Shown piece after piece: positions 22,539 to 30,500 of a DNA stretch of 36,480 nt. Made by a program: the position numbers and the translations under genes. This DNA is from an uncultured Verrucomicrobia subdivision 3 bacterium (GTDB taxonomy: Bacteria; Verrucomicrobiota; Verrucomicrobiia; Limisphaerales; UBA11358), in contig CAIQKM010000118.1 of assembly GCA_903872345.1 (NCBI GenBank), positions 1 through 36,480 on the forward strand, written 5' to 3'. The notes below the pieces were generated by a model. The model was not told where the DNA came from and did not search any database. It saw only the letters and a list, made by a program, of their open reading frames with translations. Within the stretch, counting starts at the first letter, position 1. Each line of letters begins with the position of its first letter.

Positions 22539-23543
22539 TCATGGCAGTCTCCGGTAGGCGGTTTGGCCGAGCACGAGTTCGAGCAGCAGCAGGGCGAAGC
22601 CGCCGGCGATCACCCACGGGAACAGTTCCTTGTACTCGGTGAATTTTTTCACGGAGGCGTCGGTCTTTTCCAGCTTGTCGATTTCGGCGTAAATCTGGCG
22701 GAATTTTTCCGCGTTATCGGCGCGGTAATAGCGACCGCCGGTTTTGTCAGCAATTTTTTTCAGGGTCTCCTCATCCACGTCCACGGGCACGTCGCGGTAC
22801 ATGGTTTCGCCGGTGTAGGGGTTTCGGCCGACCGGCATGGGGGCGGAGCCTTGTTCGCCGATACCGACGGTATAGACTTTGATCTTCACGGCGGCGGCCG
22901 CTTCCGCCGCCAGCAGCGGGTCGAGCTTGCCGGAATTATTTTGGCCGTCGGTCATGAGGATCACGATTTTGCTTTTGGACTTCAAATCGCGCAACCGGTT
23001 CACGGCGGTGCTGAGGCCGTCGCCGATGGCGGTGGCGTTCTGGTCGATTTCGCCAATTTCCAGCCGGTCGAGGTTTTCCTGCAAGTACTCATGGTCGAGG
23101 GTCAGCGGGGTGCCGATATACGCCTGGGAGGCGAACAGCACGAGGCCGATGCGGTCGTTGGGGCGGTGATCAATGAAATCTTTCAGCACCGAACGCGCCA
23201 TGTTGAAACGGTTCACGCGCCTGCCATTGACCATAAAGTCTTCGGAAACCATGCTGCCCGACATGTCGACGGCGGACACGATGTCCACGCCGCTGGCCTT
23301 GACCTCGGTCTGGCTTTTCATGAGCCGGGGTTGGGCGAGGGCCACGATGAACACCGCGAGAATGAGCCAGCGCAGGGCCGGGAGAAAGCCGCCCGGACGC
23401 GAGCGCGAAATGCTCTGCATGCCGCGCACGAGCTGCACCGAGGAATAGACGAACGCGGGCGGCAGGCCGCGCCGCCCCTTCAGCCACGCCAGCGGCGGGA
23501 TGAGCAGCAACAACAGCAACAACCAGGGATGGGCAAACGTCAT
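22539..23543 (-). CDS. batA: BatA-type VWA-domain membrane protein
   Basis: The product is 334 residues. An N-terminal helix (PWLLLLLLLIPPLAWLKG, 6-23) and a second one (ALRWLILAVFIVALA, 56-70) precede the VWA domain with MIDAS DMSGSM (Asp93 in DIVSAVDMSGSM), a Thr in NATAIGDGL and Asp in LMTDGQNNSG. It ends in a third helix (LFPWVIAGGFALLLLELVLG). Membrane VWA proteins of this type bind divalent metal and partners. The ATG at 23543 lies 7 bp after the DUF4381 stop, and a longer frame from 23588 overlaps that gene. It forms the middle of the DUF58 - DUF4381 - batA - batB series. Confidence 0.92.
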   Translation of the reverse strand: MTFAHPWLLLLLLLIPPLAWLKGRRGLPPAFVYSSVQLVRGMQSISRSRPGGFLPALRWLILAVFIVALAQPRLMKSQTEVKASGVDIVSAVDMSGSMVSEDFMVNGRRVNRFNMARSVLKDFIDHRPNDRIGLVLFASQAYIGTPLTLDHEYLQENLDRLEIGEIDQNATAIGDGLSTAVNRLRDLKSKSKIVILMTDGQNNSGKLDPLLAAEAAAAVKIKVYTVGIGEQGSAPMPVGRNPYTGETMYRDVPVDVDEETLKKIADKTGGRYYRADNAEKFRQIYAEIDKLEKTDASVKKFTEYKELFPWVIAGGFALLLLELVLGQTAYRRLP

Positions 23544-23550
23544 GGCAAAA

Positions 23551-24141
23551 TTACGATGGACGGTTCTCCGCCGGGGCTTCGCCGTCAATCACGGGCGGCG
23601 GTTCGGTTTCTTCGACCAGCCGCAGGGCGGAATCGTGCAGGCCCTGCAATTCGGCGACGCCGGGTTCATATTTGGCGAACTTCACGAGATCGCAGCTCTC
23701 CAGGAAATTTTCGAGGCTTTCCTTTTGATCCTTCAGCAGCAGGTTGGTGCTCTGAAGTTCCCGGAGGAATTCTTCGGTGGTCCGTTCGGGTGCATGGATG
23801 TCGAACCGTTCTTCCAGATAATAGCGCACGGTGTCGGAAACCAGGGTGCAGAACGGCTTGGGCTGGTTGATCAGTGCAATGGCCTCGGCCAGTTTTTGCT
23901 TCGCCCGGATATGGGCGGGCACCGGTGGGATGGATGGCGCAGTAGCCTTTTTCTTCTGCCGCCAGCGCCAGTAGAGGAACGCCGCGATGATCAGGGCGAG
24001 GGCGAGCAGCGTCCACCAGAGCCACGCATGGCCGGTGGCTATGACATAGGGCGGCTTGATGTCCCGGATATCGGGCATGGCGGGCGGGGCGGCTGCGGCC
24101 GATGCGGCCGATGCGACCGGGTTGTTCGAGTTAATGGTCAT
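23551..24141 (-). CDS. DUF4381-family membrane protein of the Bat locus
   Basis: The product is 196 residues. A single helix (WLWWTLLALALIIAAFLYWRW, about 40-60) follows a short Ala/Asn-rich, likely periplasmic or cytoplasmic, N terminus. The rest is helical and charged, with the DUF4381 pattern (KQKLAEAIALINQPKPFCTLVSDTVRYYLEERF; TTEEFLRELQ; CDLVKFAKYEPG). The function is unknown, but this family sits in Bat operons between DUF58 and BatA. Its ATG overlaps the DUF58 stop by four bases (ATGA), suggesting translational coupling. Confidence 0.88.
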   Translation of the reverse strand: MTINSNNPVASAASAAAAPPAMPDIRDIKPPYVIATGHAWLWWTLLALALIIAAFLYWRWRQKKKATAPSIPPVPAHIRAKQKLAEAIALINQPKPFCTLVSDTVRYYLEERFDIHAPERTTEEFLRELQSTNLLLKDQKESLENFLESCDLVKFAKYEPGVAELQGLHDSALRLVEETEPPPVIDGEAPAENRPS

Positions 24142-25094
24142 CCGCGGAGCCTCCGTTTTTCGCGGGTTTCAAAAAAGCGGCCGAGGATGCCGCCGTAGGG
24201 CTGGTCGGTGCGCAATTGAATGGCGTCAATGCCGGCCTTGCGGAACACCTGCGCGACGATTTCCTGCGCGCGGGCCTGGCGCACGGCGAAGGCGTCGCGA
24301 TTGCGGGCGTCGCCGGTGTTCACCTCCACGATTTCGCCGGTTTCGGCGTCCTGAAAAACCAGGCGGCCGAGCGCGGGCAGTTCCAGTTCGCGCGGATCGG
24401 TCACCTGCACGGCCACGAGGTCGTGGCGGCGGTTGGCCTGCCGTAGCAGGGTGAATGAGGCTTGCGCGAGCGATTCCAGCAGCATCATTTGCGGTTTGGG
24501 ACGTCGGCTGCCCTCGCGTCGGGGAATGGCGGGCGAGCCGATGAAATCCGAGATGACGACGGCAATGGCCTTGTGCGACTGCACGCGCAGCAGGAATTCC
24601 AGCGCCGCGTTCAAATCCGTGCCCCGGTGCTTGGGTTCGTAGAACAACACTTCACGGATCACGCGCAGCACGTGGCTGCGGCCTTTGCGCGGCGGGATGA
24701 ACTTTTCCACCTCGTCGCTGAACAGGATGAGGCCGACCTTGTCGTTGTTCCGAATCGCGGAGAAGGCCAGCACCGAGGCGATTTCGGCCGCGAGTTCGCG
24801 CTTGGATTGCTCCAGCGAACCGAACAGCCCGGAGCCGCTGACATCCACGAGCAGCATGAGGGTCAGCTCGCGTTCCTCAACAAATTTCTTGATGAACGGA
24901 TGGTTCATCCGCGCGGTGACATTCCAGTCAATGGCGCGCACGTCGTCGCCGGGCTGGTACTCGCGCACCTCGTCGAAGTTCATGCCCTGGCCCTTGAAGA
25001 CGGAATGGTACTGACCCGCGAGCGTCTCCGTGACGATGCGGTTCGTGCGGAGCTCGATCTGCCGGATTTTCTTGAGGATTTCGCGGGGGATCAT
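24138..25094 (-). CDS. DUF58-family protein (VWA-like) of the MoxR/Bat locus
   Basis: The product is 318 residues. The family pattern REYQPGDDVRAIDWNVTARM (44-63) and MIDAS-like DVSGSG (Asp84) are clear, with VVISDFIGS in the second half. The protein lacks membrane helices. DUF58 proteins partner MoxR ATPases, so this is likely the adaptor linking MoxR to the Bat membrane proteins. The ATG at 25094 matches the copy of this gene start found at 26149. A longer open frame to 25196 runs into the inserted toxin-antitoxin cassette and is not taken as the start. Because the cassette and repeat lie between this gene and moxR, it may need its own promoter; none was identified. Confidence 0.9.
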   Translation of the reverse strand: MIPREILKKIRQIELRTNRIVTETLAGQYHSVFKGQGMNFDEVREYQPGDDVRAIDWNVTARMNHPFIKKFVEERELTLMLLVDVSGSGLFGSLEQSKRELAAEIASVLAFSAIRNNDKVGLILFSDEVEKFIPPRKGRSHVLRVIREVLFYEPKHRGTDLNAALEFLLRVQSHKAIAVVISDFIGSPAIPRREGSRRPKPQMMLLESLAQASFTLLRQANRRHDLVAVQVTDPRELELPALGRLVFQDAETGEIVEVNTGDARNRDAFAVRQARAQEIVAQVFRKAGIDAIQLRTDQPYGGILGRFFETREKRRLRG

Positions 25095-25095
25095 G
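25038..25095. repeat. 58-nt direct repeat, copy inside the intact DUF58 gene start
   Basis: This copy covers codons 1-19 of the intact DUF58 gene (minus strand) plus one flanking base. It matches 26093-26150 at 54 of 58 positions. The similarity ends at the start codon. All four differences fall at third codon positions and are synonymous. Confidence 0.85.
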
Positions 25096-25163
25096 GGGAA
25101 ATGGCGGCTGGCCGGGGCTGAGTTTTCATTTGCATGGCTCCGGTGACGGGGTAAATTGGGGAC

Positions 25164-25391
25164 ATGAGTTCGGCCCAAATCCAAGTTTTGGAACAACTAG
25201 ACCGGCTTCCGTTTGAAGAACAGCGTGAAGTCTTTGAGCAGCTTCGCGATAAATTCGATGACATGCTGACGCCAGAACAGATTGCCGAGCTTGACCGCCG
25301 TGCCGAACGCGCACTGGCGCATCCTGAACGCTGCCGTCCCCTAGACGAAGTGGTTGCTGACCTTGAAAAAGAATTTCGCGCCGGGCGATGA
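25164..25391 (+). CDS. Addiction-module antitoxin (Unstab_antitox-like)
   Basis: This is a 75-residue, acidic, helical protein. LEQLDRLPFEEQREVFEQLRDKFDDM and MLTPEQIAELDRRAERALAHPERCRPLDEVVADLEKEFRA match the small antitoxins of the PF09720 type that neutralise ParE/RelE-like toxins. Its stop and the toxin start share four bases (ATGA at 25388-25391), so translation is coupled. It reads on the strand opposite to the surrounding Bat genes. Confidence 0.85.
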   Translation: MSSAQIQVLEQLDRLPFEEQREVFEQLRDKFDDMLTPEQIAELDRRAERALAHPERCRPLDEVVADLEKEFRAGR

Positions 25392-25696
25392 GTTTTCGCG
25401 TTGTCATTGAGGCGGAGGCGGAAAGGGAATTTGCCGAAGCCGTTAAATTCTATGACGGACGCGAGCCGGGAGTCGGTCAAAGATTCGCCAAAGATTTGCA
25501 GGCTTTTTTCAAAACCGTTTGCCAGAATCCCACCCGCTTTCCCTTTGCCAGCCGGCTGACTCAAAAAGCAAAAATGCCCGCCCCGTGGCCATATTCTGTA
25601 TTTTTCGTCGTTAAACACCAAAGTTCCGAGGTGATTATCAGCACCCTCTGGCATGGTTCGCGAAATCCGGTGGAGCTGCGCGGGCGGCTGAAATGA
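25388..25696 (+). CDS. ParE/RelE-like toxin
   Basis: This 102-residue protein has the ParE/RelE fold pattern: MSFRVVIEAEAEREFAEAVKFYDGREPGVGQRFAKDLQAF, PTRFPFASRL, PYSVFFVVKHQSSEVIISTLWHGSRNPVELRGRLK. ParE toxins attack DNA gyrase and RelE toxins cut mRNA on the ribosome; which applies is not evident. The RelE active-site set is not clearly present, which slightly favours ParE. It is the second gene of an antitoxin-toxin pair inserted within the Bat locus. Confidence 0.85.
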   Translation: MSFRVVIEAEAEREFAEAVKFYDGREPGVGQRFAKDLQAFFKTVCQNPTRFPFASRLTQKAKMPAPWPYSVFFVVKHQSSEVIISTLWHGSRNPVELRGRLK

Positions 25697-26092
25697 AACA
25701 CCTGCGAAGGTTTCACTTGCAATGCTGTTCGGTGAATCCCAACGGGATTCCGGCATATAGCCCAGAGTTGCGATGCAGGAGCTACCCTGGGAGGACGGAA
25801 TTAAATCATCACCAACCCCAACGGGGTTTGGGCCAATCCCGCGCGCGGCGGATGAAAACGAAATGGCCGCAACCGCGTTGCGGTTGGTAAGGCCGGGGGG
25901 GCGCCGACCCAAGGTAGCTCGTTTCTCGCGACCCTGGGCTGGCGGACGCAATCCCGTTGGGATTGGAGCGCGGCGTTCACGCCGCATCGGCGGGCGAAGG
26001 GAATTGAGCGCCAAATTGGTTTTGGACACTGCGGGTGGGCGAACGCTGAAGCGGGCTGAAGCCCGCGCTCCGGGCGTGAACCCGGTCACGGG
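25697..26092. repeat. Repeat-rich cassette tail with palindromic element 25735-25964
   Basis: There is no gene. AATCCCAACGGGATT (25735-25749) and its complement AATCCCGTTGGGATT (25950-25964) bound a 230-bp element whose inner arms also pair roughly (TAGCCCAGAGTTGCGATGC and GCTACCCTGGG against ACCCAAGGTAGC and GCGACCCTGGGCT). Beyond it are a 16-nt hairpin GCGGGCTGAAGCCCGC (26051-26066) and CGCTCCGGG (26065-26073), a half-site like the ends of the elements at 3993 and 20440. Elements with CCAACGGGATT-type palindromes are common between genes in Verrucomicrobia and Planctomycetes and give meaningless translations. Confidence 0.75.
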
Positions 26093-26149
26093 GCGATTCG
26101 TGCGCAGCTCGATCTGCCGGATTTTTTTTAGGATTTCGCGGGGGATCAT
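26093..26149 (-). pseudogene. DUF58 gene-start fragment (direct-repeat copy, 19 codons)
   Basis: Reading from ATG 26149, the first 19 codons encode the same residues as the intact DUF58 gene (MIPREILKKIRQIELRTNR). After that the frame runs into the palindromic element and is no longer DUF58; the open frame to 25091 is not a gene. The fragment follows the lipoprotein stop (26167) by 17 bp, the normal position for the next gene of the operon. It is therefore probably the original start of a DUF58 gene, cut off by the cassette. The synonymous differences suggest it was under selection as coding sequence before it was broken. Confidence 0.75.
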
Positions 26150-26166
26150 GTGAAAAAGTTAAACTC

Positions 26167-26742
26167 TCACTTTTGATCTCTTCTTCCGTTCAGCCAGACG
26201 TAGCTGGTCGTGGAATTCAGCCAATAAGCTTCTTCTTTTTCAAATTCTGGTTTTGCCAAATTTAAATAGTAGCGATAGCGGGCATTAGATTGACCGGCGT
26301 TGATAACAATTTCGTCACCGTCAACTTTCTCAATGTTTTCATAAATGTCGGTATTGTTAGTATTGCGTATATTACTACCAATATGGCTGTCGAATGCAGG
26401 AAAATGAATCTCAGTTTTAGTTTTTAGATTTACGACATGAACCATCGCTTGTCCGTTGTCGTAATCTCGTCCGGTGACAAAAAAAATCGAATCTTTGCCT
26501 GGAATCGTCAGATAAAACGGAATCCAGCCTCTGACTTCTTGATACTTTTCCCCGCAAACTGTCATTTCATTGTAACCGTGCGAAGCGTGGATGTTCACAA
26601 AGTTCACCGTGTCTTTAAATTTCACAATAACATTCTCATCGGAGTAAACCGTTTCTGTGGTTTTCAGACAACCGCTCCAAATTAGTCCAGTAGCCAGAAC
26701 TAAAAATGTCAGCTTGACCCAAATTGGGGATTGTTTACTCAC
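26167..26742 (-). CDS. Predicted lipoprotein of unknown function
   Basis: The product is 191 residues. The N terminus (SPIWVKLTFLVLATGLIWSGC, 5-25) is a lipoprotein signal ending in WSGC (-3 Trp is unusual for a lipobox, Cys25 to be lipidated). The mature part is beta-rich and polar with no recognised domain. The start is a GTG at 26742 that overlaps the moxR stop (GTGA, four bases), so translation is coupled to moxR. It is markedly AT-richer than the flanking genes, which hints at acquisition by transfer. Its position between moxR and the DUF58 remnant is not standard for Bat loci. Confidence 0.75.
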   Translation of the reverse strand: MSKQSPIWVKLTFLVLATGLIWSGCLKTTETVYSDENVIVKFKDTVNFVNIHASHGYNEMTVCGEKYQEVRGWIPFYLTIPGKDSIFFVTGRDYDNGQAMVHVVNLKTKTEIHFPAFDSHIGSNIRNTNNTDIYENIEKVDGDEIVINAGQSNARYRYYLNLAKPEFEKEEAYWLNSTTSYVWLNGRRDQK

Positions 26743-27728
26743 GGTACGGGCAACTCGTCAAAAATCTTCTGAATCACGATCTCGCTGGTCTTTTCCTCGG
26801 CTTCGGCCTCGTACGTGATGGCTACGCGGTGACGCAGCACGTCCATGCCGATGCTCTTGACGTCCTGCGGCGTGACGTAGCCGCGGCCTTTGAGGAAGGC
26901 GTAGGCTTTGGCGGCGAGGGTGAGGGCGATGGTCGCGCGCGGGGAGGCGCCGAGCTGGATGAAATCCTTGAGCTCAATCTTGTAGGTCTCCGGTTCGCGC
27001 GTGGCGCAGACGATGTCCACGATGTAATCCTTCACCTTGTCGTCCACGTAGATGTCGTTGATCACTTCGCGGGCCTTGAGAATCTGCTGGGGCGTGACGA
27101 CCGCACCGCAGGTGGGCGTGCCGGAGGTCTTGGCCATCATTTCCAAAATCTGGCGTTCGTCGGCGCGCGTGGGGTAGCCGATCTTGAGCTTGAGCATGAA
27201 GCGGTCCACCTGCGCCTCGGGCAGGGGATAGGTGCCTTCCTGGTCAATGGGGTTTTGCGTGGCCAGCACCAGGAACGGTTCCTCCAGCTTGTAGGTCTGG
27301 TCGCCAATGGTAACCTGTTTTTCCTGCATTGCTTCGAGCAGCGCGCTCTGCACTTTGGCGGGCGCGCGGTTGATTTCATCCGCCAGCACGAGGTTGGCGA
27401 AAACCGGGCCCTTGCGCGTGGTGAACCCGCCGGACTGCGGATTGTAAATCTGCGTGCCGATGACGTCGGCGGGCAGCATGTCCGGCGTGAATTGCAGGCG
27501 CGAGAACTTCACTGACAGCGTGGCGGCCAGCGATTTTACGGCGAGGGTTTTGGCCAGCCCGGGCACGCCTTCGAGGAGGACGTGGCCGTTGGCGAGCAGG
27601 CCGATCACCAGGCGTTCGGTCAGATAATTCTGGCCAACGATGACCTTGCCGAGTTCGTTGAAAAGAGGGTGCGTGAAAGCGCTCGCTTCCTTCACCGCTT
27701 CGTTGATGGCGTTGATTCCTGTGCTCAT
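26739..27728 (-). CDS. moxR: MoxR-family AAA+ ATPase
   Basis: This cytoplasmic AAA+ ATPase of 329 residues shows Walker A GVPGLAKT (54-61), Walker B LVLADEIN (113-120, Asp117-Glu118), sensor 1 ATQNPIDQEGTYPLPEAQVDRF and sensor 2/arginine region GASPRATIAL. MoxR proteins act as chaperones in maturing or activating protein complexes, often together with VWA-domain proteins of the same operon, as here with DUF58, BatA and BatB. The ATG at 27728 gives the family N terminus. It is preceded by batE (117 bp gap) and overlaps the lipoprotein GTG by four bases. Confidence 0.95.
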   Translation of the reverse strand: MSTGINAINEAVKEASAFTHPLFNELGKVIVGQNYLTERLVIGLLANGHVLLEGVPGLAKTLAVKSLAATLSVKFSRLQFTPDMLPADVIGTQIYNPQSGGFTTRKGPVFANLVLADEINRAPAKVQSALLEAMQEKQVTIGDQTYKLEEPFLVLATQNPIDQEGTYPLPEAQVDRFMLKLKIGYPTRADERQILEMMAKTSGTPTCGAVVTPQQILKAREVINDIYVDDKVKDYIVDIVCATREPETYKIELKDFIQLGASPRATIALTLAAKAYAFLKGRGYVTPQDVKSIGMDVLRHRVAITYEAEAEEKTSEIVIQKIFDELPVP

Positions 27729-27845
27729 GTTGTATTCCGATGTTTTCCTGCGGGTGAAAATTCAGACAAATAATCCGGGGTTTTGTTCAGGCAATTCTTA
27801 TTCCGGCCGCACCTTTTCACCCAGGGGAGAGGCCGGGAAAGTCGT

Positions 27846-28586
27846 TCAGGCACCCGGCAGGACTTCGATGGATTTTAGCGGCAACCAGCCGGTCTTGCCA
27901 GTACCATCGGCGACCTGTACCCAGTTGTCGTGCCGGTCCAAAACCGAAAGCTCCGCGCCGTCGTGCGCGGCAAACGTCACCTGCGCGTCGTCAAACGGCC
28001 CACTGCGCGCGCTGGCGCTCGCCGATGTCACCACCGCTGTCTGACCGGAGAAATGTCCCGCCGCCTGCACCCCAAGTATTGAGCCGGCACCGATGGTGAT
28101 GGCCGCCAGCAGCCAAGTCGTGTTCTGCAATCGTACCGCCAGCGTCGGCCGGAGTTGCCGGGCGGTGAGCAAGGCCAGCGTGCCCCAGAAGGCCGCGGCG
28201 GTAAGAATGGTCCATTCGCTCAAGGAAAGGTTGCCCAGCCAGGTTTGCCAGCGGTGTTCCCGCACGGTCGCGCCTTGGACCTGATTGCGGACAAATTGGA
28301 GGTTGGCGCGCACTTCGGCATCGCGCGGCGCGAGCAGCGCGGCGTGACGGTAGCCGGCGATGGCCTTGCCCAGATTGCCGGTTTTGAATTGCGCGTTCGC
28401 GTCGTTGAACCACAGGGCGGAAGACTGCACCCCGGAGCCGAGGATCTTGTCATAGGCCGTCGCCGCCTCGGCAAATTTGCCCCGGGCGTAAAACTCATTG
28501 GCCGTGGAAAAATCCTTCGTAACGTCCGCCGCGAGAATATTGGCGGCAAAGAGGAGGACGAGCCACATGGAAAGAATGGTTTTCAT
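27846..28586 (-). CDS. batE: BatE-type TPR and SH3-domain membrane protein
   Basis: The product is 246 residues. The signal peptide (KTILSMWLVLLFAANILAA, 2-20) precedes TPR helices (FSTANEFYARGKFAEAATAYDKIL; ALWFNDANAQFKTGNLGKAIAGYRHAALLAPRDAEVRANLQFV). Two helices follow (WTILTAAAFWGTLALL; TTWLLAAITIGAGSILGVQAAG), then a C-terminal SH3-like domain (FAAHDGAELSVLDRHDNWVQVADGTGKTGWLPLKSIEVL). This arrangement is that of BatE proteins. The ATG at 28586 overlaps the batD stop by four bases (ATGA), which indicates coupling; a longer frame to 28688 lies inside batD. Confidence 0.9.
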   Translation of the reverse strand: MKTILSMWLVLLFAANILAADVTKDFSTANEFYARGKFAEAATAYDKILGSGVQSSALWFNDANAQFKTGNLGKAIAGYRHAALLAPRDAEVRANLQFVRNQVQGATVREHRWQTWLGNLSLSEWTILTAAAFWGTLALLTARQLRPTLAVRLQNTTWLLAAITIGAGSILGVQAAGHFSGQTAVVTSASASARSGPFDDAQVTFAAHDGAELSVLDRHDNWVQVADGTGKTGWLPLKSIEVLPGA

Positions 28587-30367
28587 TTCTTCAATCCCTG
28601 GAGTTCGGTGAGCACCGGTTTCAGCCGCACCACGAGTGAATTCAATTCGCTGCTGCCGCGCACGGGCGCGTACCGGGCTTGATTGCACAGTTGAAACAGT
28701 TCGTGGAGCGCGGCCATGGTTTCCGGGCTGGCACCCAGCTTCACCAGCCGGTCGTTTACATCCGCTTCGGTAATGGCGGAGGCCGGGACATCCAGGCGTT
28801 CGCCAAGTTGCTCCTGCAAGAGCCGGTAGAGCAGCGTAAAAAATTCATCCGGTTTGTTTTCGGTGGCGAGTTTGCCCAGATCATTCAGGCCGTTCGCCAC
28901 AAGTTGGGCCACCGCCCGTTGACGGCGCAAACGGGGATTATTGGCCAGAATATCCGTGCGCCGACGCCAGACTAGCGTGCCCAGGAAAGCCAGTACCGGG
29001 AGCGATTGCAGCGCCAGAAAGCCCGGCGAGCTGATGAGCGGTCCGGACGCGGAGACCAGCGTGCCGATATTTTCCTTCACCGGCAAAATATCCTGCGGGT
29101 TCGCATTGTTCTCCGGATTTGCGGGCTTGGCCCCGGCCGTGGCGGGCAGGGGATTCGCGGCGGCGGCGTGCAAGGTCAACGGAATGGCCGACTGCGTGAG
29201 GGTGTGATACTGGCCGTCATCCGGATTGAAGAAGGCGAACACAAAGGCCGGCAGTTCGTGGACATCCGAATTTTGCGGCGTCAAAATCTGTTCAAAGGTC
29301 TTGGTGCCTTCAAAGCCATACTGGTCGCCGGCTTCGAACTTGGTGGTGGGCGGGAAAGTTTTGAAATCGCGCCAGGCATCCGGCGGGGACAGGGTCAAAG
29401 TATCCATCGCGCCATGACCGGAAATCTGCACGCGTGCCGTGATGGGGTCGCCCACCGTCAGATTGGTCGGCCCGGCGGTAAAGGTCATCGAAAAATTGCC
29501 GATGGCCCCGGTGAAACTGGCGGGCCGGTTTTCCGTGGGCAAGGGTCGAACCTCCACGTCAAGCGGATCCGTGGCCAGCGTCACCTGCTTCTGTTCGCCT
29601 TGGTTAAAAAACTGGCGGAAGAACGGATCGCCGCCCTGATTTTGTCCCGGCAGGATCACCCCGAGGTTGGCCGTAAACGGCCCCAGCGTGAGCGGACCGG
29701 TCCGCACCGAGGTCAGGGGCAGCGCGAGGGGAATGACCGTATATACCCGCTGCCCCACCTGGGCCCGGCGACGCTGGTTATTCAGTTCAATGGTCTTGCC
29801 GGCGCTGAATCCGTCCGTGGGTGAGCTCGTCAGTTGGAAACCATTGATATTCTGCACGTCATCGCGCAGGTAAAGTTCCAACATGCCGACCACGGGTTCC
29901 CCGAGGTAAAGTTGCTTCTTGGGCAGGACAAATTTCAGGAACGCGACTTCATTGCCGGAATTGACGGCATCGGCGGACGGAGCACCGGGCTTGGTTACCG
30001 TCAGCTTGATCGGCTGGGAGACGAATGCCTGGCCGCCGATTTTGACCTGCATGCCGGGAATCGTAAACTGTCCGTCCCGCTGCGGCGACACCATGTAATT
30101 ATAGGTGATGGTGCTGCTGGTCTGGCCGTTGACGAAGCTAAACGATGAGGACGGTCCGACGTACTGAATCTGCAATCCCGCGATGGCAGGGAGATTGGGC
30201 GGATTTTGGGGGTGAATGTCGTCAAACTTGAGTGAAAGGGTGGCCTGTTCCCCGAGGGTGAGGGCCTCGCGATCCAGGGAAGCCGTAAAAGCGGCGGCCA
30301 TCGCCACGCCCTGAAGCAGAGCGGTGGCGATCATAACGAGCCAGGTTTTTGACAGGAACCGCATCAT
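28583..30367 (-). CDS. batD: BatD-type (BatD/oxygen tolerance-like) membrane protein
   Basis: The product is 594 residues. A signal peptide (LSKTWLVMIATALLQGVAMAAA, about 5-26) is followed by a long beta-sandwich region typical of BatD: TASLDREALTLGEQATLSLKF, PNLPAIAGLQIQYVGPSSS, FTIPGMQVKIGGQAFVSQPIKLTV and later repeats (TFTAGPTNLTVGDPITARVQISG). A transmembrane segment near FLALQSLPVLAFLGTLVWRRR (about 437-457) leads into a helical cytoplasmic tail. BatD is thought to act in the periplasm with the VWA proteins. ATG 30367 and 30364 are both possible. It diverges from the GH35 gene and is the first gene of the Bat locus, so its promoter lies in 30368-30500. Confidence 0.9.
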   Translation of the reverse strand: MMRFLSKTWLVMIATALLQGVAMAAAFTASLDREALTLGEQATLSLKFDDIHPQNPPNLPAIAGLQIQYVGPSSSFSFVNGQTSSTITYNYMVSPQRDGQFTIPGMQVKIGGQAFVSQPIKLTVTKPGAPSADAVNSGNEVAFLKFVLPKKQLYLGEPVVGMLELYLRDDVQNINGFQLTSSPTDGFSAGKTIELNNQRRRAQVGQRVYTVIPLALPLTSVRTGPLTLGPFTANLGVILPGQNQGGDPFFRQFFNQGEQKQVTLATDPLDVEVRPLPTENRPASFTGAIGNFSMTFTAGPTNLTVGDPITARVQISGHGAMDTLTLSPPDAWRDFKTFPPTTKFEAGDQYGFEGTKTFEQILTPQNSDVHELPAFVFAFFNPDDGQYHTLTQSAIPLTLHAAAANPLPATAGAKPANPENNANPQDILPVKENIGTLVSASGPLISSPGFLALQSLPVLAFLGTLVWRRRTDILANNPRLRRQRAVAQLVANGLNDLGKLATENKPDEFFTLLYRLLQEQLGERLDVPASAITEADVNDRLVKLGASPETMAALHELFQLCNQARYAPVRGSSELNSLVVRLKPVLTELQGLKK

Positions 30368-30500
30368 TTTCTTTCGTTTTTTATGACAAACGAAGGGCGT
30401 AAATGTTCACAAATTTTTTCAAATGGGAAAGCTAAAAAATGGGGTAAAAAACCAAAAAAAGACAATTGCCGTTGCCGCGCCGCCTGCTCATCATGCCGGA
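30368..30500. promoter_or_regulatory. Divergent promoter region, batD (-) and GH35 (+)
   Basis: This 133-bp gap separates the batD and GH35 starts. It is strikingly A/T-rich on one side (runs of A at 30434-30467) for such a GC-rich region, as expected for promoters. No clear -35/-10 pair was resolved. A longer GH35 frame from 30423 would use part of it, but this part would encode a lysine-rich leader ahead of a complete signal peptide. Confidence 0.4.

Noticed and set aside
25091..26149. 352-codon open frame starting like DUF58
   Set aside because: Only its first 19 codons match DUF58; the rest runs through the palindromic element and the antisense of the toxin-antitoxin pair.
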